Assembly (NCBI GenBank): GCA_029864065.1
Contig: JAOTUD010000272.1
Coordinates: 1-5,014, forward strand
Direction of reading: 5' to 3'
Source: Gammaproteobacteria bacterium
GTDB taxonomy: Bacteria > Pseudomonadota > Gammaproteobacteria > GCA-001735895
DNA length: 5,014 nucleotides
The position numbers were made by a program, and so were the translations under genes. The notes under the pieces were generated by a model. It saw only the letters and a list, made by a program, of their open reading frames with translations. It ran no database searches and was not told the DNA's origin. This document shows positions 1 through 5,014 of this stretch, piece after piece (the first letter of the stretch is position 1; every line of letters begins with the position of its first letter).

Positions 1-1182
1 GACGAGCGGCCGTTCGACCGCGCCGCGCAACCCGCGCCGCGCGCGTGGCCCTGTCCGGACGATCTCGAAGCGGTATTGGCAACGCTACGGCAGGCCAGCC
101 AGCCGATCATCATCGGCGGTCACGGGGTCTGGTGGTCGGGCGCAGAAAGGCAGCTCGAAGCCTGCGCGCGCCGGCTCAATATCCCGGTTTTCAACGTGCC
201 CTACCATCAGAAGCTGTTATCCGAGGCCAGCGACGTCTACGTGGGCCTTGCCGACATCCACCAGTACCACCCGTCGCGGCGGGCGCTCGAGGCGGCGGAC
301 GTCGTCATCATGGTAGGCGCACGACTCGACAACCAGATGAACTTCGGCAACCCGCCGTTGATTCCGCGGGCCGCGCAACTGTTGTGCGTCAACGGTTCGC
401 ACGAGGAGATCGAAATGAATCGCGCCGCCGACCGGGCGCTGCTGAGCGACCCGGGCGCATTTTTCGCGGCGCTGGAAGCGCTCGACCCGTTCGCCCCGGA
501 ATGGCTGCAAAGCAATCGCGCCTGGCGCGCGCAGTGGGTCGAACAGATGATTGCCGATATCCCCGAGCTCGACGACGATCGCATCCATCCGCTGCAGCTG
601 GCGCTCGACGTGCAGGCGGCGATGAGCGACGGCGACTGGCTCGTGATCGACGGCGGCAATACGCATTTCTGGTCCGAGATTGCGGTCAATATCGCCGGCT
701 GGCGCGGGCTTCGGCTGGGCAATATCCTGCATCCCGGCACCTTCAGCATGCTCGGCGTAGGCGTGCCTTTCGCCAGCGCCGCGAAGCTCGACGACCCCGA
801 TCGCAACCTGGTCGTAATCAGCGGCGATGGCGCGTTCCTGTCGGGCGGATCGAGCATCGAGGCCGCGTTCCAGGAGGGGTTGCCGATCGTCGTCGTCATC
901 GATAACAACGGCGGGCTGGACTGTATCTCGCAACAGCAGGAGCGGCTGTTTGCGAGCAAGCGGCGCTTTGCTACCGATTTTCGCGATATTCCTTTCCACA
1001 GCATGTTCGAGGGCCTGGGCGGTTACGGCGAGCTGGTCGAAAGGCGCGCCGATATCGTGCCGGCGGTGAAACGCGCGCTCGCCAGCGGCAAAACCGCCTG
1101 CGTCAACGTCAAAACCGTGGGGCATATCAGCCCGATCGTGCTCGCCACCACGAGCAAGCGTGACAAGGCCTCGATCGAATAG
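1..1182 (+). CDS. ThDP-dependent enzyme, acetolactate synthase-like (5' end missing)
   Basis: The frame is open from base 1 to a TAG at 1180-1182, giving 393 residues. The true start lies left of the window; the first start-like codon in frame (TTG at 76) is internal to the fold and is not a real start. Family enzymes are about 550-600 residues, so the N-terminal pyrimidine-binding domain with its usual catalytic Glu is missing from view. What remains is the middle domain (about residues 20-150, beginning IIIGGHGVWWSGAE) and the pyrophosphate-binding domain (about 195-370). The ThDP/Mg2+ motif is clear: GDG at 823-831, then 24 residues, then NN at 904-909. Known members make or break C-C bonds next to a carbonyl: acetolactate synthase, glyoxylate carboligase, oxalyl-CoA decarboxylase, sulfoacetaldehyde acetyltransferase. 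I cannot choose the subclass from this part. Only one base separates its stop from the next ATG, so it is most likely part of the downstream operon rather than a biosynthetic ilvB. Confidence 0.93.
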   Translation, partial: DERPFDRAAQPAPRAWPCPDDLEAVLATLRQASQPIIIGGHGVWWSGAERQLEACARRLNIPVFNVPYHQKLLSEASDVYVGLADIHQYHPSRRALEAADVVIMVGARLDNQMNFGNPPLIPRAAQLLCVNGSHEEIEMNRAADRALLSDPGAFFAALEALDPFAPEWLQSNRAWRAQWVEQMIADIPELDDDRIHPLQLALDVQAAMSDGDWLVIDGGNTHFWSEIAVNIAGWRGLRLGNILHPGTFSMLGVGVPFASAAKLDDPDRNLVVISGDGAFLSGGSSIEAAFQEGLPIVVVIDNNGGLDCISQQQERLFASKRRFATDFRDIPFHSMFEGLGGYGELVERRADIVPAVKRALASGKTACVNVKTVGHISPIVLATTSKRDKASIE

Positions 1183-1183
1183 C

Positions 1184-1531
1184 ATGGCCACCGTGTCGTC
1201 GCATGTACTCGATTCGGTGAGCGGCAGTTCGGCGGACGGTATTCGCTGTCAATTGTTTCAGCTGTCGGGCGAGAATGAGCGCCGCCTGCTATTCGATGTC
1301 AATGCGGACCGCGAGGGGCGAATTGCCGAAACCGTCGAAATCAACGCGTCAAATCGCGCCAGCGAGTTCGAACTGGTGTTTCACGGCAGCGATTACTTCG
1401 CGGGGCAGGGCCTCGCCGTCGACTCGATAGTCAATAACGTGGTAATACGTTTCGTCATGGACGAAGACAGGCGTTACCACCTGCCGGTGATGCTGTCGCC
1501 GCATTCCTATTCAACCTGGTGGTCGGAGTAA
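1184..1531 (+). CDS. transthyretin-like protein, 5-hydroxyisourate hydrolase family, variant C-terminus
   Basis: This 115-residue protein has the length and layout of bacterial HIUase (UraH/PucM), the tetrameric enzyme that hydrolyses 5-hydroxyisourate to OHCU after urate oxidase. Seen: N-terminal HVLD (His7), a short strand IRCQLFQL (20-27), NADREGR (Arg46, the likely equivalent of the catalytic Arg), the FELVFHGSDYF block (62-72) and YHLPVMLSP (His99). The three family catalytic positions His, Arg and His therefore seem kept. The end reads SYSTWWSE where the family signature is SYSTYRGS, so the conserved C-terminal tetrapeptide, which lines the active site in HIUases, is replaced. The ATG at 1184 is chosen over a GTG at 1160 because it puts His7 at the usual distance from the N-terminus and avoids a long overlap with the upstream gene. 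No good Shine-Dalgarno is seen, so coupling to the upstream stop (one base away) is likely. The substrate may be a urate-like ring or something else. No urate oxidase or OHCU decarboxylase is in view. Confidence 0.85.
   Translation: MATVSSHVLDSVSGSSADGIRCQLFQLSGENERRLLFDVNADREGRIAETVEINASNRASEFELVFHGSDYFAGQGLAVDSIVNNVVIRFVMDEDRRYHLPVMLSPHSYSTWWSE
1525..1528 (+). promoter_or_regulatory. Shine-Dalgarno for the DmdA-like gene
   Basis: GGAG lies nine bases before the ATG at 1538, inside the last codons of the upstream gene. It supports 1538 as the start over the ATG at 1531, which overlaps the upstream stop codon but opens only a six-codon frame. Confidence 0.55.
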
Positions 1532-1537
1532 TGTTCG

Positions 1538-2659
1538 ATGACTGCACCTAAATTACTGGTTTCGCGCCGTATTCGCGCAACCCCCTATACGTCCAGGGTC
1601 GAAGCGCTGGGGGTGTCCGGCTATTCGGTTGTTAATCACACGGTTTTGCCGAAGGGATTTCAAAAATCCGTGGTAGACGACTACTGGCACCTGAAGACGC
1701 ATGTGCAACTATGGGACGTCGGCTGTCAGCGCCAGGTCGAGCTGCTCGGCCCGGATGCCGCGCGACTGGTGCAGCTGATGACGCCGCGTGATCTGCGCAA
1801 TGCCCGGGCTGGACAGTGCCTGTACGCGCCGCTGATCGATGAAAACGCCAGCATGCTCAACGATCCGATCATCCTGAAGCTGGCCGAGGACCGCTACTGG
1901 TTATCGATCGCCGACGCCGATATCCTGTTGTGGGCGAAGGGGCTCGCGCTCGGCATGGGGCTCGAGGTTGCAATTGACGAGCCCGACGTGTGGCCGCTTT
2001 CGATACAGGGGCCGAAGTCGGATGACCTGGCGGCGCGCATATTCGGCGAACATGTGCGGGAAATCGGCTTTTTCAAATTCCGGGAATGTGAATTCGCGGG
2101 GCAGCCGGTAATCGTGGCACGTACCGGGTACAGCAAACAGGGCGGTTTCGAGATGTATCCCGAGGGTTTCTCGTTCGGCACGAGCCTGTGGGATGCCATC
2201 TGGCAGGCCGGGCCAGATTTGCAGCTGTCTCCAGGTTGCCCCAACCTGATCGAACGCGTCGAGGGTGGTTTATTGTCCTACGGTAACGAGATGACGCGTA
2301 CTGAGAATCCCCTGGAATGCGGCCTCGAAAAGTATTGCCAGCTGGACGGCTCTGTCGACTACATCGGTCGCGAAGCCTTGCAGCGCCTCGCCGAGACCGG
2401 CCCGAGGCGCCTGATTCGCGGCCTGATCTTCGACGGCGAGGCCTGCCCGCCCTGCCAGCATCCCTGGCCGATCAGCGTCGATAAGCGCCAGGTCGGATAC
2501 GTAACCTCGGCGATCTGGTCGCCGCGCTTCGGTCGCAACGTTGCGCTCGCGATGCTGGACCGCGGTTTCTGGGAGCCGGGCACGGCCGTCGCGATAGACT
2601 GGGGCGACGGGACCGACCGCAGCGGAATCGTCACCAACCTGCCGATGGAGGACGCATGA
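1538..2659 (+). CDS. dmdA: DMSP demethylase-like (DmdA family) aminomethyltransferase-fold protein
   Basis: The 373-residue protein belongs to the GcvT/DmdA family, whose members move a methyl or methylene group from substrate to tetrahydrofolate in the cytoplasm. DmdA turns DMSP into 3-methylmercaptopropionate and 5-methyl-THF. From memory of Pelagibacter DmdA, many blocks match closely: SRRIRATPYTSRVEALGV (9-26), DDYWHLKTHVQLWDV (47-61), VQLMTPRDL (78-86), PLIDEN...NDP (98-110), IQGPKSD (156-162), the GcvT-type ARTGYSKQGGFEMY (194-207), CPNLIERVEGGLLSYGNE (234-251) and NPLECGLEKY (257-266). Length is normal for the family (about 370). One difference is NHT (33-35) where I recall NHM in Pelagibacter DmdA, near the substrate end of the pocket. 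The neighbours are not the DmdB/C/D enzymes that process methylmercaptopropionate, so a related S-methyl or N-methyl substrate is possible. Its stop overlaps the methyltransferase start by four bases (ATGA). The family assignment is firm; the substrate is not. Confidence 0.9.
   Translation: MTAPKLLVSRRIRATPYTSRVEALGVSGYSVVNHTVLPKGFQKSVVDDYWHLKTHVQLWDVGCQRQVELLGPDAARLVQLMTPRDLRNARAGQCLYAPLIDENASMLNDPIILKLAEDRYWLSIADADILLWAKGLALGMGLEVAIDEPDVWPLSIQGPKSDDLAARIFGEHVREIGFFKFRECEFAGQPVIVARTGYSKQGGFEMYPEGFSFGTSLWDAIWQAGPDLQLSPGCPNLIERVEGGLLSYGNEMTRTENPLECGLEKYCQLDGSVDYIGREALQRLAETGPRRLIRGLIFDGEACPPCQHPWPISVDKRQVGYVTSAIWSPRFGRNVALAMLDRGFWEPGTAVAIDWGDGTDRSGIVTNLPMEDA
2647..2651 (+). promoter_or_regulatory. 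Shine-Dalgarno for the methyltransferase gene
   Basis: GGAGG sits four bases before the ATG at 2656, within the last codons of the demethylase gene. It is the best ribosome binding site in the window. It supports 2656 as the start over the in-frame ATG at 2674. Confidence 0.55.
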
Positions 2660-3489
2660 CCGAGATCAAGTCGATGAAGCTTTATACGCACGTGCAGCGT
2701 ATTTACCGCGAACTGGGCGAACTGGGCAAGACGATCGAGGACCCACTCGACGTCGATGAACTGAGTGCCTTCGACCAGCTGCATTACCACGGTACGGACG
2801 CGCTCGACGTGGCGATGGCTTTGCTCGGTGCTGACGCCGGGCAGCGCTGGCTCGAAATCGGCTCCGGGCTCGGTGGGCCGGCGCGTTATATCGCGGCCCG
2901 TAGCGGCACCCATGTCACCGCGCTCGAACTGCAGCGGGATCAGCACGAGGTCGCGTGCAGCCTGACCGCGCGCTGCGGGCTGAACAATCGAGTCGAACAC
3001 GTCTGCGGCGATTTCATGCAATACAATCGGGAACCTGGCAGTTTCGATGCGATCGTGAGCTGGCTCGCGCTCTATCACATCCCCGAGCGGGCCCGGCTGC
3101 TCGAAAAATGTCATCGCCTGCTGAAGCCGGGAGGGCGTTTCTATACCGAGGATCTGACCGCGCGCGGCGATATCGATGAGGCGCAGCGCGCGCTGCTCGA
3201 GCGAGACCTGTACGCGATTACGCTGCCGCATATCACCGAATATCGCAAGGACCTCGAAAACGCCGGTTTCGAGGTCGAGATGTGCCAGAGCATGAGCTCG
3301 GACTGGGCCGAATTCGTGCGCGTGCGCCTCGCAGCTTTTCGCCGCGACCGGGCGCGCCACCTGCGCGTGCACGGCGAGGCCGCGGTCACCGCATTGACCG
3401 ATTTTTACTCTGCCGTCAATCGGCATTTCCAGTCGGGTAAACTGGGCGGGCTGAGGCTTTGTGCGAGCAAGCTGGGGACGGCCCGATGA
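2656..3489 (+). CDS. class I SAM-dependent methyltransferase
   Basis: The protein has 277 residues with a Rossmann-type methyltransferase core. An N-terminal helical cap (about 1-55) contains FDQLHYHGTDALDVA (39-53), a block like that in small-molecule methyltransferases of the sarcosine/dimethylglycine and phosphoethanolamine type. SAM motif I is LEIGSGLGGPARY (66-78). An acidic residue after strand 2 (Glu91 in ALELQ) should bind the ribose, GDF (118-120) fits the adenine-side motif, FDAIVSWLALYHI (130-142) is motif II, and LLKPGGRFYTEDL (155-167) is motif III. The C-terminal 100 residues form a lid-like part with tyrosines and arginines. The acceptor cannot be read from the sequence; a small N, S or O nucleophile is plausible. 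It overlaps the DmdA-like gene before it and the amidohydrolase gene after it by four bases each, so it is expected to be made together with both. A methyl-adding enzyme directly coupled to a methyl-removing one is notable. Family confidence is high, substrate unknown. Confidence 0.9.
   Translation: MTEIKSMKLYTHVQRIYRELGELGKTIEDPLDVDELSAFDQLHYHGTDALDVAMALLGADAGQRWLEIGSGLGGPARYIAARSGTHVTALELQRDQHEVACSLTARCGLNNRVEHVCGDFMQYNREPGSFDAIVSWLALYHIPERARLLEKCHRLLKPGGRFYTEDLTARGDIDEAQRALLERDLYAITLPHITEYRKDLENAGFEVEMCQSMSSDWAEFVRVRLAAFRRDRARHLRVHGEAAVTALTDFYSAVNRHFQSGKLGGLRLCASKLGTAR
3474..3478 (+). promoter_or_regulatory. Shine-Dalgarno for the isochorismatase-family gene
   Basis: GGGGA lies seven bases before the ATG at 3486, inside the end of the methyltransferase gene. 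It favours 3486 over the in-frame TTG at 3459. Confidence 0.45.
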
Positions 3490-4157
3490 GCGACTGGAAG
3501 AACGCCTACCGCTCGTTTTACTACGCGACCGCGGACGCACCGGACGACATCGTCCTCGATCCCTCGCGAACCGCTCTGCTGGTGATCGATATTCAGAACA
3601 CTTACCTCGAAATCGACCTCGATCCCGTCGAAGCCGGACGCTGGGCGCCGTTTCGCGAGCGCATGAACGCCACCGTGATCCCGCATACCGCGAGGCTGAT
3701 CGCCCACTGCCGGGGGCGCGGCGTCGAAGTGGTATTCGCCCGTATCGCCTGCCTGAAGTCCGACGGACGCGACCGTTCGCTGAGCCAGAAAAAACCCGGT
3801 TTCAACTACCTGTTGCTGCCCAAGGACCGCGCAGACAGTCAGCTGGTGCCCGAGCTGACCCCGGACCCGGAGGATATCGTCGTGCTCAAGACCACGGACA
3901 GCGTGCTGACCGGCACCAACCTGCGACTGTTGCTGCGCAACATGGAGATCAGCGACGTCATCGTCGCCGGCATTTTTACCGACCAGTGCGTCAGCTCCAC
4001 CGTGCGCAGCCTCGCCGACGAGAGTTTCGGCGTCGTCGTGGTCGAGGATTGCTGCGCCGCGGCGACCGACGAACTGCACCTGAACGAGCTGAAGTCGATT
4101 AACATGATCTACTGTCACGTGGTGCAGTCCGAAGACGTCCACGAATTTCTCGAATAG
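3486..4157 (+). CDS. isochorismatase-family cysteine hydrolase (amidohydrolase)
   Basis: The 223-residue protein shows the full isochorismatase-like fold and its nucleophile triad: Asp35 in LLVIDIQNTYL (31-41), Lys135 in VLKTTDSVLTGTNL (133-146) and Cys168 in AGIFTDQCVSSTVRSLA (161-177). It ends with the usual VVVVEDCCAA strand-turn (183-192). Members with this triad hydrolyse amides or ureides: N-carbamoylsarcosine amidase, RutB (ureidoacrylate/peroxyureidoacrylate), biuret hydrolase, nicotinamidase. Total length, the N-terminal lead of about 30 residues and the LVPELTPDPEDIVVLK stretch look most like the RutB / N-carbamoylsarcosine group. The residues before the triad Lys loop differ from the SGF/SAF consensus (here SVL), so the pocket is probably adapted to another substrate. 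True isochorismatase is unlikely because no siderophore genes are present. The start is the ATG in an ATGA overlap with the methyltransferase stop. It probably releases ammonia or carbamate from an amide or ureido intermediate; that role is inferred from the family and operon. Confidence 0.93.
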   Translation: MSDWKNAYRSFYYATADAPDDIVLDPSRTALLVIDIQNTYLEIDLDPVEAGRWAPFRERMNATVIPHTARLIAHCRGRGVEVVFARIACLKSDGRDRSLSQKKPGFNYLLLPKDRADSQLVPELTPDPEDIVVLKTTDSVLTGTNLRLLLRNMEISDVIVAGIFTDQCVSSTVRSLADESFGVVVVEDCCAAATDELHLNELKSINMIYCHVVQSEDVHEFLE

Positions 4158-4168
4158 CGTAACGGGCG

Positions 4169-5014
4169 ATGGTGGAAACCGGCCAAGGCAATCCCGCGGT
4201 TTTCTCCAACTACTACGAGTGCCCGGCCGCCGATCCCGCGGCCGACGAAATCTGGTGCTACAGCGACCGGCCCTGCTATTCGCCCGGCGACACCATCGCC
4301 TTTCATGTCTCCACCACGGCGCAAAACTATGAACTCGAAATCGCGCACGACGCGCTCGAGCGCGGAGTCGTGTTTACCCGTCGGAACTTGCCGGGCGAGC
4401 ATCACCCGACGCCGCATGACGCATCGGTCATCGGCTGCGGCTGGCCGGTCGGTTTCGAGTATCGCATCCCCGATGACTGGGTAGCGGGCGCTTACCGCGT
4501 AACCTGTCGCATCGATACCGACCACGGCTGCCGCGAGCAGCATGGTCTATTCCTGCTGCGCTCGAGCCGAGCGGGGCGGGCTGGGCGATTGTTGCTGGTT
4601 GCGGCAACCGGCACCTGGTGCGCCTATAACAACTGGGGTGGATCGAACCATTACGAGGGAATTACCGGACCCGATGGCAAGCAGTACTCACCGCTCCTGT
4701 CGCTGCAGCGGCCGCTGGCGCGCGGATTCGTGGTGCTGCCGGATGACGCGCCACGCGCCGCGCTTGCCGCAGCACCCGGATTCGACGAGCCCGTTACCTA
4801 TCCGCATATGGACTGGGCCTACGCGACCGGGCATTCGAAGAAATACGCCTCCGCCGGCTGGGCGTCGTACGAGCGGCATTTCATGCACTGGGCCGAACTC
4901 GCCGGTTTCGCTGTCGACATCGTCTCGCAGTATGACCTCGAGTTGCGCCCCGACGTGATCGAGGATTACCGCTGCCTCGTTTTTATCGGTCACGACGAAT
5001 ACTGGTCCTGGGCA
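4169..5014 (+). CDS. N,N-dimethylformamidase large-subunit-like protein (3' end missing)
   Basis: The frame starts at ATG 4169 and stays open for 282 codons to the right edge. An in-frame TAA at 4160-4162 fixes the start at or after 4163; no strong Shine-Dalgarno is seen and the gap to the upstream stop is 11 bases. Residues 26-131 look like a beta-sandwich domain (YSPGDTIAFHVST at 37-49, GAYRVTCRI at 107-115). From about 140 the catalytic-type domain begins: LLLVAATGTWCAYNNWGGSN (141-160), a His/Asp/Tyr-rich segment YPHMDWAYATGHSKKY, then SYERHFMHWAELAGFAVDIV and finally FIGHDEYWSWA at the edge. The WxAYNNWGG and GHDEYWS blocks are typical of the dimethylformamidase beta-subunit family, whose Paracoccus enzyme hydrolyses dimethylformamide with a mononuclear iron held by two Tyr and one Glu. 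Tyr153 or Tyr278 could be ligands, but this is a guess. The known large subunit is about 760 residues, so over half is probably missing here. No small-subunit gene precedes it. The real substrate is likely another amide. Confidence 0.88.
   Translation, partial: MVETGQGNPAVFSNYYECPAADPAADEIWCYSDRPCYSPGDTIAFHVSTTAQNYELEIAHDALERGVVFTRRNLPGEHHPTPHDASVIGCGWPVGFEYRIPDDWVAGAYRVTCRIDTDHGCREQHGLFLLRSSRAGRAGRLLLVAATGTWCAYNNWGGSNHYEGITGPDGKQYSPLLSLQRPLARGFVVLPDDAPRAALAAAPGFDEPVTYPHMDWAYATGHSKKYASAGWASYERHFMHWAELAGFAVDIVSQYDLELRPDVIEDYRCLVFIGHDEYWSWA

Noticed and set aside
45..905. Sense-strand ORF of 286 codons in another frame of the ThDP gene
   Set aside because: Arg/Ala-rich translation without motifs; the frame open from base 1 carries the conserved domain.
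1160..1183. GTG at 1160 as the start of the HIUase-like gene
   Set aside because: It would add eight residues with no family counterpart and overlap the upstream gene; ATG 1184 gives the normal N-terminus.
217..1191. Antisense ORF of 324 codons, plus another antisense frame at 237-1004, opposite the ThDP gene
   Set aside because: Arises from GC-rich codon bias of the sense gene. The sense frame has clear ThDP motifs, and the antisense products show low-complexity Arg/Ala- or Ser-rich sequence with no recognisable domain.
1183..1700. Slightly more AT-rich stretch over the HIUase-like gene and the start of the DmdA-like gene, as a sign of recent transfer
   Set aside because: The shift is mild by eye, begins and ends without repeats or mobile-element remnants, and gene spacing is intact on both sides.
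3459..3485. TTG at 3459 as the start of the isochorismatase-family gene
   Set aside because: ATG 3486 has a nearby GGGGA and forms the same ATGA overlap seen at the previous junction.
2359..3540. Antisense ORF of 393 codons spanning the demethylase-methyltransferase junction
   Set aside because: It crosses two well-supported sense genes, has no family motif, and its composition fits a GC-driven shadow frame.
3405..4142. Antisense ORF of 245 codons opposite the isochorismatase-family gene
   Set aside because: The sense frame carries a complete catalytic triad; the antisense product shows nothing recognisable.
4158..4168. Possible terminator or promoter between the amidohydrolase and dimethylformamidase-like genes
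   Set aside because: Only 11 bases with no hairpin, T-run or promoter-like boxes; it reads as an ordinary intra-operon gap.
4542..4958. Sense ORF of 138 codons and antisense ORFs (4115-4543, 4688-4993) in the right-hand part
   Set aside because: All lie within the dimethylformamidase-like frame, which is open from 4169 to the window edge and has family motifs throughout.

Overview
The window is a single block of six protein-coding genes, all on the + strand, with almost no non-coding DNA. By eye the DNA is GC-rich (about 60% or a little more), with bacterial tight gene packing. Protein resemblances, especially the DmdA-like protein, suggest a proteobacterium, possibly marine (gamma- or alphaproteobacterial). 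No marker gene fixes the taxon. No RNA gene, mobile element, CRISPR array or clear repeat is visible.

Layout: (1) 1-1182, 3' part of a thiamine-diphosphate (ThDP) dependent enzyme of the acetolactate-synthase-like superfamily, cut by the left edge; (2) 1184-1531, a small transthyretin-like / 5-hydroxyisourate hydrolase (HIUase) family protein with a changed C-terminal tetrapeptide; (3) 1538-2659, a GcvT-fold, tetrahydrofolate-type demethylase closely resembling dimethylsulfoniopropionate (DMSP) demethylase DmdA; (4) 2656-3489, a class I SAM-dependent methyltransferase; (5) 3486-4157, an isochorismatase-family amidohydrolase with an intact Asp-Lys-Cys triad; (6) 4169-5014, 5' part of a protein resembling the large (beta) subunit of N,N-dimethylformamidase, cut by the right edge. 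Junctions are +1, +6, -4, -4 and +11 nt, so this looks like the middle of one operon with translational coupling. Promoter and terminator must lie outside the window.

How the genes may work together (inference): the set has two hydrolases of C-N bonds (isochorismatase-like and dimethylformamidase-like), a HIUase-like ring-opening hydrolase, a folate-dependent demethylase, a methyltransferase and a ThDP lyase/carboligase. This reads as a catabolic operon for a small methylated, nitrogen- and/or sulfur-containing compound. I do not recognise this combination as a named pathway. The expected partners of DmdA (DmdB/C/D), of HIUase (urate oxidase, OHCU decarboxylase) and of dimethylformamidase (small subunit) are all absent from the visible part, so family names should not be taken as substrates. 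This operon is the best candidate here for an undescribed system.
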